Source: Medicago truncatula (taxonomy: Eukaryota > Streptophyta > Magnoliopsida > Fabales > Fabaceae). From it: a stretch of 64,000 nt of DNA. The notes under the pieces were generated by a model. That model searched no databases and was not told where the DNA came from. It was given only the letters and a program-made list of their open reading frames with translations. The stretch is taken from contig NC_053047.1 of the NCBI RefSeq assembly GCF_003473485.1, positions 32,660,972 through 32,724,971 of the forward strand, written 5' to 3'. Positions 57,371-64,000 of the stretch are shown here, one piece after another (positions within the stretch are counted from its first letter, which is position 1; the number at the start of each line of letters is the position of its first letter). The translations under genes and the position numbers were made by a program.

Positions 57371-58855
57371 TCCCTCGTCATAAATTATAAGTCGCTTTGG
57401 AAAAAATTGTCCTAAATTATATGTCATTTTACAATATCAATAAAACATTATTGTTACTTTTCTTATTATACCCTTAACTATTTACTACTCTCTCTTGGAA
57501 CAAAATGTATTTAACATTATCACCTTTAAGTTTTGATGATAATAAGGTATTAAAAAAGTCAATTGGATATGTTAATATTTCTTCAAGTGTGCAAGACCAT
57601 AGATAAGAAGTTAAATGTCTTTAATTCAAGTATAGGTTCTGGAAGAACAAATGAGAGCAATAAAATTTACAAAAAGGAAGCTTGTGTTGCAAGATAGAGT
57701 ATGAAGACAAACAACGTCAGAAAACCATCAGAAGTTGACGTCATCAGAGAGTCTGAAGAACCATTAGAAGCTGGAGTTCATCAGAGTCTGAAGACTGTAA
57801 GCTGAAGTTAGTTAAATGTTCTTTTTCTGAATGCATATGATTGCTGATGGAATGGAAGCCTAGTGCAGCGGCTATTTCAAAATAATTAGAAGGCATTGGA
57901 TGCTTATCCACTGAAGAGTGCAGGAAAAGGACATAGTACAATTGTACAGCCACTACCTCCACTACTCCACTCCTCATGTCTGCAATAGTACAAGACAACA
58001 GTTGTGACTACGCTGGTTGTTCTTTATACAAGGAATGGATTTGAAATTGGTGCTTCTTGGGACTATAACCAAATCAAGCAACAGATCATTGGTGATTATC
58101 AAGATTCAACAACGACTTTTTTTGATATGTTGGCAATCAACAACGTCTCTTTCAAACCTCAATATAAAGGAGTGAAGACTTGAAGATTGTAAGAGACTCA
58201 CAACAATTTTATAAGTGCCAAAACTCTGCTGAAATTGTTTCACATCAAAGTTCACTTAGAATTTCTTAACAACTTTCATATCTTAGAAACTCTAAAGTCT
58301 TAAGAGTATGTATATGATTTGTATTATGAACACCACTGATTGTACATCAAGTGTTCAACCTCAAACATATTTCTGTGTAATTGTGTTTTAGAAGTCTCTT
58401 GCTTTTGTGCTTGAGCATAGGAAGACTCTTGTGTGTGGGCTTGAGCATAGGAAACCTCTTGCTTTTGTGCTTGAGTAGTTTGAAGTCTCTTGCTTTTGTG
58501 CTTGAGCTTTTGTAATCTGATATTGATTTTAGTGAACTCTCCTTGGAAGTGCAAGGGGGACAGGACTACTTCTGGATTGTGGAAGGAACCTGTATAATTG
58601 CTTTGTGTCTTTCTCTTCTCTCTATCTCTTTACATTATCCGTTGCATAAGACTTTGAATTTTGTTCAAGACTCTGCTGCTTTTCGAAAGCTAACACAATT
58701 CAACCCCTTCTTGTGTTTTTCTCACGTTCACTCTCTTCTTTCAATTGTTTAATTTATGTCTTCGATACTATTTATTAAGGACGATTTTGTAAAACAATTT
58801 ATAATATTTTTTCTCACATAAAATGTAAAAAATGTTATATAATTTGAAACGTAGG
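57371..58855. mobile_element. Stowaway-like MITE interrupted by the solo LTR
   Basis: The left half starts CCCTCGTCATAAATTATAAG (about 57371). The right half resumes after the LTR with ATTTATTAAGGACGATTTTG and ends AATTTGAAACGTAGGAGTA. The halves are partly complementary (AAATTGTCCTAAATTATATG against GACGATTTTGTAAAACAATT), fitting a degenerate Stowaway-type MITE. Confidence 0.55.
57493..58730 (+). repeat. Solo LTR of the sirevirus family with 5-bp TSD
   Basis: 1238-bp copy of the LTR at 6994-8289: starts TCTTGGAACAAAATG (terminal TG mutated to TC), ends TTTCTCACGTTCA, with the CAGAAG words, the CCTCAATATAAAGGAGTGAA promoter segment and four CTCTTGC...GCTTGAG repeats (58388-58508). Perfect duplications CTCTC lie on both sides (57488-57492, 58731-58735). 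No internal domains remain, so it arose by LTR-LTR recombination. Confidence 0.93.
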
Positions 58856-59068
58856 AGTATAACTAGAAAGAAAAAAAAATTAATCAATGATATATTGAAA
58901 ATTTAAATAAAAAAAAACATTATTTGGAAATAAATTTTCTTTACAAAAATGATTAATATTTTGAGGATTGTTGTTGACACATTTGATTAGGCTGAGACAC
59001 ACGACTAATTTACCTAAATGTCCTTCGGCAGTTAACTGCCGAAGTTTGTGGAAATCGGCTGCAGTTAA

Positions 59069-61050
59069 TGTAACACCCCGCTATCCCAAAACAATTAAAT
59101 AACAAATAAACATCAGAGTATATCTCAAACGGGCATGTCACACTACTTTTTAAAATTTCTTAAATAGATTATAAAACTATTTAATAAACAACAACTTAAA
59201 CAGTTTCATCAAACTTTGCAGCGGAATATTTTCATTAAAAACAACAACATCAAATGTTTGATTCTCCACTAAACAGTCTTGGCATAAAAGCCTCATCAAA
59301 ATAAATCCATAATCAAATACAAGGGCTACATCAGCATGTTCCAAAATTGATACATAGGAATGAAAATAAGCAAATAAATTTCATCCCGTACGTATCAGAG
59401 CCCTAGACATTGAGCCACCACCTACTACTCAGGATCACCTGCAAGTTACCCATAGGAAGGGCAACATTTTCAAGCAGAAGGGGTGAGATTCACAACAATA
59501 AATATGGATAATAAATTCATCAATTGAATCTAACACCCTAACATAATAAAAATTATTCAATATAAATATATATTTCATAATCAACATATCAACAACAATG
59601 GTATTTACAAACAACAACAATGACTCATGCAACTACTCGACAACACCACTAAGACTCCTCGACAATGCAACGATGCGACAATGCATGTGGTACCAATTTA
59701 CAGGGCAGTAGCCCTCACCGGATATTGAATGGTTAAAGCATTCATCATGGCATAAGCCCTCACCGCTTTGAACAATTAAAGTGTTCCAGGACATGAGTCC
59801 TCCCGCTTTGAACGACAAGGCGTTCCAGGGCAAGAGCCCTCCCGCTTTATATGCTTATGCAACTGACTCCACTTGTGTATATCTACATACAACTTAACAA
59901 TGCATATATGTATATATGACTTACAACTCCATAATTAAACAACATGTATGATTTATTTAAATATAAACATACATCACAGTCATCAACAGACCATTAAAAT
60001 CAATCCAACAATTCCAGAAAAATACACCATTAATCATAATTATGCTCAGACATCAATACAATCCAACATTCACCAAGACAGAACAAACAACTCAAATACT
60101 GGGCAACTCGCCTCGCGAGTACATCTACTCACTATGGAGAACTCAAGGATTGGGTTGCTCGCCGTGGCGAACTCAAGGCGAATGAAAAAAAGGGTGCTCT
60201 CGGGAGTTTTAACATTTTTCTCACTAAATCTTCATTTTTAAGCTCCTTATTCATCTTTTTAATCTAAAAATTGTCCCAGTCCTCTCTAAAATCATCTAGG
60301 CACTCAAAACTATCCATCTTACACCTTATAACAACAATTCAAAAATCATGATCTCACAGGCACTTGCTCGCTATGGCGAGTGGTTCTGCTCGCGAGGCAA
60401 GCCATGAAGTTGTTCACTCGCGAGGCGAGACTAGCTACTCGCCGGGGCGAGCGATGAACATCAGTACGAGCAGAATGCAGGTTTTTTCCAAAAATCCCAT
60501 TTTCCTCAAATTCACTCCCCAAATTAGTTTACAGATGCAAAACTAAGTGTTGTATGCAACCAGAACCTAATTATAACATCAGAACAGCAATCTTTACACC
60601 CAAAACTCAATAATTCATCAATAACCTAAAATCCTCAATTCTACCAAAAGCTTGTTAAACCAAAATCAGAATTCAATAACTACACTATTGAAGCAAACCT
60701 CACCCTTACCTTAATTCAGAAGGAAAAATGCATAGCAATTCAGGTTCACTTGGTTCTTCTCCCTTTTCTCCCAAAACTCTGTTTTCACGTAAAACTGCTT
60801 CTGACTTCTCTTTTCCTAACTCACCAAAATATAACTCCCTTTTATTTCATTTACTCCCCCTTAATTCTATTAATTCCTAATTAACTTCCCTACCTCCAAA
60901 ATAATATTAATTCACACATAATTCTAATTAATATTAAAATAAACTATATAATAAAATAATACACACCACATAATCAATAATAATCATTTAAAATCATATA
61001 AAAGACTCTAAATAAATCAAAATAAATAAAATAACGACTAGGGCGTTACA
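59069..61050 (-). repeat. Solo LTR of about 2 kb with 5-bp TSD (TGTAACACC...GCGTTACA)
   Basis: Starts TGTAACACCCCG and ends GGGCGTTACA, flanked by perfect duplications GTTAA (59064-59068, 61051-61055). No protein domains inside. The minus strand looks like the transcribed sense, with AAAACAGAGTTTTGGGAGAA and a TTAAGGTAAGG donor-like word near 60715. Internal CTCGC...GCGAG words and a tandem array (59697-59850) are noted separately. Lineage uncertain; a Ty3/gypsy origin is plausible. Confidence 0.75.
59697..59850. repeat. Tandem repeat of about 50 bp inside the solo LTR
   Basis: Three to four diverged units containing (A)GAGCCCTCMCCGCTTTGAA, then AATTAAAGTGTTCCAGG or CGACAAGGCGTTCCAGG. Likely expanded within the LTR. 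Confidence 0.75.
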
Positions 61051-61089
61051 GTTAACTACCGAGGTTTTCCTCGGCAGTTAACTGCCGAT

Positions 61090-62235
61090 GCGTGCTGAAC
61101 ATAAACAGAAACAAAAACTCAGTTTTCTAGTTTCCTTCAATTGTTCAAAAACTACCAAACTTCTCTCAAATTCCTCCAATTTCCATTTTCACGATTTGCA
61201 AGCAATCATCTCCACATTACCACAGGTAAATAGCATTAATCAATGTAATGTTAATGTTAGTTTGTTTATGTTAAGTTTTTAAAAAAAATTGAGTAGTTTT
61301 CATGTGGTTAGGGTTGATGTAGGAATTGAATTTTTGATTATTGCATGTAGTTTATAATTGAATGTAGTGTCTTTAATTGATGTTTGAATGATGTTAGAGT
61401 ATAATGTGGTTTTGAACGGTGACAAAAGAACACATTTTGAGTATGTTTGATACTTTGCACACAAAGTGTTTGATAAAATGCGTCAATGACAATTTTATTG
61501 ATTATTTAGTTAGTTTAGGTTATGGATATGATGTTAATTGTAATTCGAAAAAGTGTATATTGAATTAGGTTGAATGTGGTTTTGATTTTTCACCGAAGAT
61601 GAATGTTTATGTTTAGTTTAGGTTATGTTTAGGTTGAATGTGTATGATATTGCATTTGATTATTTACGTTTGAATGTGAATGATAGTGTGTATGATAATG
61701 TTTAGGTTCAATGTGTTTATTTGATAAAGTGGTTAAATGTGAAAGTTTAGGTTATGTTTAGGTTTAGTGTGTTTGATAAAGTGGTTGAAAGTATAAGTTG
61801 AATGAAGTTAATTTTTAAATTTTTTGGGTAGATATGTCTGATCAGAACCCGGTTGATCCATCTAAGATGATTGGTGGTAGGCGTGCGATGACTCAAACCC
61901 ACCAGAAGGAGAGGCAAAGCGGGCACATTCCAAAGAGGGGAAGAGGTTAGAGAGGGGATGGTTCAGGGACTTCGCAGGAGGCTTCTCAGGCTACACAGCC
62001 TTAAGAGTCGCAGGTGGTTGATCTGAGCCAGGAGGTGGAGTACCTGAATTATCAAGATCAGGTACACCACGATGTGACTAATGGTGGGTATGACCAGGAT
62101 CATATACCAGAGTGACAGCATATAGCATATGACGATGACATTGCAGAAGCGGCTGCCCCAGCAGTGTTACCTTTGGAGCCTACCTTATCTAGCATTAGTT
62201 ATATAGAATTGGTCGAAACCTTATCTAAATTATAA
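61090..62235 (+). pseudogene. Plant-mobile-domain (MAIN-like) gene relic, N-terminal part
   Basis: A leader exon (about 61090-61226) ends at CCACAG|GTAAAT; the intron ends at GGGTAG near 61831. The ATG at 61834 then opens MSDQNPVDPSKMIGGRRAMT, QTHQKERQSGHIPKRGRG and, after stops, RGDGSGTSQEASQATQP, SQVVDLSQEVEYLNYQDQ and DDDIAEAAAPAVLPL. The layout (GGRR, basic RGRGxRGDGSGTSQ, acidic spacer) resembles the N-terminal part of MULE-borne plant-mobile-domain proteins. Several stops occur and the domain itself is missing. Confidence 0.45.
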
Positions 62236-62757
62236 AATTAATAGGCGCCATGTTTCCCATAGATAATCTCTCTCATATTTTTCACTTTTAATTGATCAAA
62301 AACAATGAAGAGAGAAAAAAGAAGAGAGAGAATAAACAAATGACGTGAGTATGAGAGAGAAAGTGGTTAAGAAGATGTCACAAACATCATTTTTTTAAGT
62401 AATTAATATCCATCCACTCAGTACTCATCATAGTGAATATATAATGAGCGGTGCTACTTATCAAGAAAGAATACATCTCGAATGTATATTGCGAAGAAAA
62501 CAAAGATGTTGAATCCTAAAATTGTTTAAAATACACATAGTAGATGAAAGGGAATAAAACCTGCGACATTACAATTACACCCGTCGCGATGCTGTCGTGA
62601 GAATACAATTCGCGATATTTTCCATCTATGTCTGATTTGCTGACGTGGGAAAGCTCAGGCCAGTCACCAGTATCCACATAGGCGCCACGTTTCTAATCAC
62701 AATCCATGGGGTTGAAACCTTATCTAGCATTAGTTATATATAATTGGTCGAAACCTT
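62182..62757. repeat. Direct repeats of 41 bp flanking about 500 bp
   Basis: ACCTTATCTAGCATTAGTTA plus TATA(G/T)AATTGGTCGAAACCTT occurs at 62182-62222 and 62717-62757 with one mismatch. GGCGCCAYGTTTC also occurs twice, near 62244 and 62680, in the opposite order. The intervening DNA has no gene. Confidence 0.8.
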
Positions 62758-63557
62758 TCTAAAAATGGGATTGATTGAGTGGAGGGAGAGGTTTAAGCCT
62801 TATCGTGTGTGACCACTCATAGATTAATTCATGGTCAAAATTCATTATCTAGATTAATCTTCTTTGTTTCCTCGTAAAGCTTTAATGAATCAAATCTGGC
62901 AACTGAAAATGTGATGATCTTTGATGGTGTGCGTTGAGAGATCACAAATTACATAAACTTTTCTTATGATCAAACAGTTTGCAAATTGCACCGTAAGGAT
63001 TGCAATTTAATTCTTTCAAAGCACTCGAAGTTTTTCGTGGAAACAGTCCTTGAAACAAGAACATTATATGCGATTAAACTTAGGGCTGACTTGATAGTCA
63101 GTGCTAGAAACCTAAGAGTGTGTTCATCTCTGATATCGGAATTGAATTCCATAAATGCCAACAATTATTGTGTTGGGTCGGTCCATCCAAAGCTTCTCTT
63201 TAGCCGATTACTGAGTTTTTTTTTTTTTTTTTGAAAAAAAAAAGAAGAACATCATATGCACTTTGATGTTAATTAGTTCAATATATTCATCAAAACGTAC
63301 ACTTACTTGGTTCTCCAGTTTTAGATTCTTGTTCCTTATGTTCTATTCCATGCATGTTTTACACTTTTATTAGATGAACACTAGTTTCTACTAAGAGAAG
63401 CAAAATCTTGCTCACTATTAAACAACAATAATGTGTATATATACCAGTAGCCCTATATTTTTTATTTATTTTTTAGGAACAGTACACATTAATTTGCTTT
63501 GCAGTAATTTATGCAAAATTCAGCAATGACCTCTGGATGGAATATCATATATATCGA
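62758..63557. other. Intergenic; one unassigned open segment
   Basis: The plus strand from about 62942 to 63234 and the minus strand from 63164 to 62970 are both open with reasonable composition (plus: VSARNLRVCSSLISELNS), but neither matches a family I know. A T-run followed by an A-run lies at 63217-63243. Otherwise AT-rich, the 3' flank of the EG45-like gene. Confidence 0.35.
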
Positions 63558-63945
63558 TCATATCCTGTATGAACAACATTAGATTAATTAGACAATGTGG
63601 TTGGATATTGTAAAAAATGATAAATGAATTAATAATTAATATATGTATAAACTTACTGAATGTATTCAACATTGATATTTGCATTAGGGAAGCGTGAGAT
63701 AGCAGCAAATGCTTCAGTTGACATGTGGAAAGTTTGGTGGCATGAAGATCTTGTACAAGTAATTTTATCAACAACTTTAACATCAATACTACTACCAACT
63801 TTGCATGGCTTATTGATTCCACTTATACACCTTATTCTGTATCTCCTTCCACATGCTGCCCCATTATCCCACAACCCTTCATTCACTGCCACAAATATAT
63901 TTCCTGGTGGAAACTGTTGTCTCCTATTCCCATCACAAGCTGTAG
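63558..63945 (-). CDS. EG45-like / plant natriuretic peptide-type protein, 3' exons
   Basis: Two exons on the minus strand; the first exon lies beyond the window. The internal exon (63945-63657) begins after a TTGTGCAG acceptor and reads TACDGNRRQQFPPGNIFVAV, NEGLWDNGAACGRRYRIRC, NKPCKVGSSIDVKVVDKITC and AFAAISRFPNANINVEYI. It ends at a canonical GTAAGT donor. The last exon contributes the final codons (63564-63558, ending QI then TGA) after a CATACAG acceptor. This is the double-psi beta-barrel domain shared by EG45, PNP-A and expansin-related proteins, usually secreted to the apoplast. The segment KITCTRSSC differs from the usual FCPxxPCP but keeps both cysteines. Signal peptide not visible. 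Confidence 0.88.
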
Positions 63946-64000
63946 CTGCACAATCAAACATTGTTTTATTATATATATCATATATACGTAGGAATAAGAA

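Larger units (their letters stand above)
58990..61075 (+). mobile_element. MULE-like sequence with palindromic TCGGCAGTTAACTGCCGA ends
   Basis: Perfect palindromes TTCGGCAGTTAACTGCCGAA (near 59024-59043) and TCGGCAGTTAACTGCCGA (near 61072-61089) lie on either side of an LTR insertion. The flanking words (GGCAGTTAACTGCCGA, GGCTGCAGTTAA, CTACCGAGG) suggest a tandem TCGGCAGTTAACTGCCGA array that was split. The leader and relic of a plant-mobile-domain gene follow downstream. Confidence 0.45.

Noticed and set aside
62942-63234. Plus-strand open segment (and an overlapping minus-strand one) with protein-like composition
   Set aside because: No family recognised, no start or splice evidence, ends in a homopolymer; kept only as a note.
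1-64000. CRISPR arrays, bacterial operons or tRNA/rRNA genes
   Set aside because: None seen; the intron-containing genes and plant transposon families indicate nuclear eukaryotic DNA.

Overview
The window is plant nuclear DNA: AT-rich intergenic sequence, intron-containing genes, PPR, MATE and EG45-like genes, and many LTR and class II transposons. The sirevirus (SIRE/Maximus-type) copia element, the MITE types and the restorer-like PPR relic suggest a legume, perhaps of the Medicago/Trifolium/Pisum group. The species is an inference and is not proven by the sequence.

Layout. 1-8289: 3' two thirds of a sirevirus-type Ty1/copia retrotransposon (integrase, RT, RNase H, a 999-codon extra ORF, a cluster of purine tracts, a 1.3-kb 3' LTR). 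8290-9537: an organelle-like patch and a plant-mobile-domain relic. 9538-28306: an 18.8-kb palindrome made of two CACTA (En/Spm) copies, each about 9.35 kb. Both 5' ends face outward and the 3' ends are missing; a 58-bp spacer joins the arms. Each arm carries a TNP2 transposase with an inherited stop codon and a truncated Transposase_24 gene. 28307-33100: gene-poor, with MITEs and a perfect 31-bp hairpin. 33184-33417: a small secreted four-cysteine peptide. 33672-37076: a hAT MITE, an RNase H relic and a second, smaller palindrome of a hAT (ZMYM1-like) transposon with the same topology as the CACTA palindrome. 38479-40320: an intact PLS-type PPR gene (minus strand). 41030-43919: LINE remnants and a fold-back MITE. 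45325-48646: an eight-exon MATE transporter gene whose splice sites can all be placed. 49725-50846: a restorer-like PPR pseudogene split by a hAT MITE. 52980-54020: a decayed copia RT. 54603-55310: a TIR (NLR) relic. 56735-61055: LTR fragments and two solo LTRs with perfect target duplications, one nested in a MITE and one in a MULE-like sequence carrying a plant-mobile-domain relic. 63558-63945: the 3' exons of an EG45-like (plant natriuretic peptide type) gene on the minus strand.

The credible host genes are the PPR gene (RNA editing or processing in organelles), the MATE transporter, the EG45-like gene and perhaps the small secreted peptide. They show no operon-like link and appear to be independent genes in a transposon-rich background. 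The most unusual observation is that two unrelated class II elements in one window form tail-to-tail palindromes with 5' termini outward, lost 3' ends and short unmatched spacers. A common rearrangement mechanism, or an assembly artefact in the larger case, should be considered.
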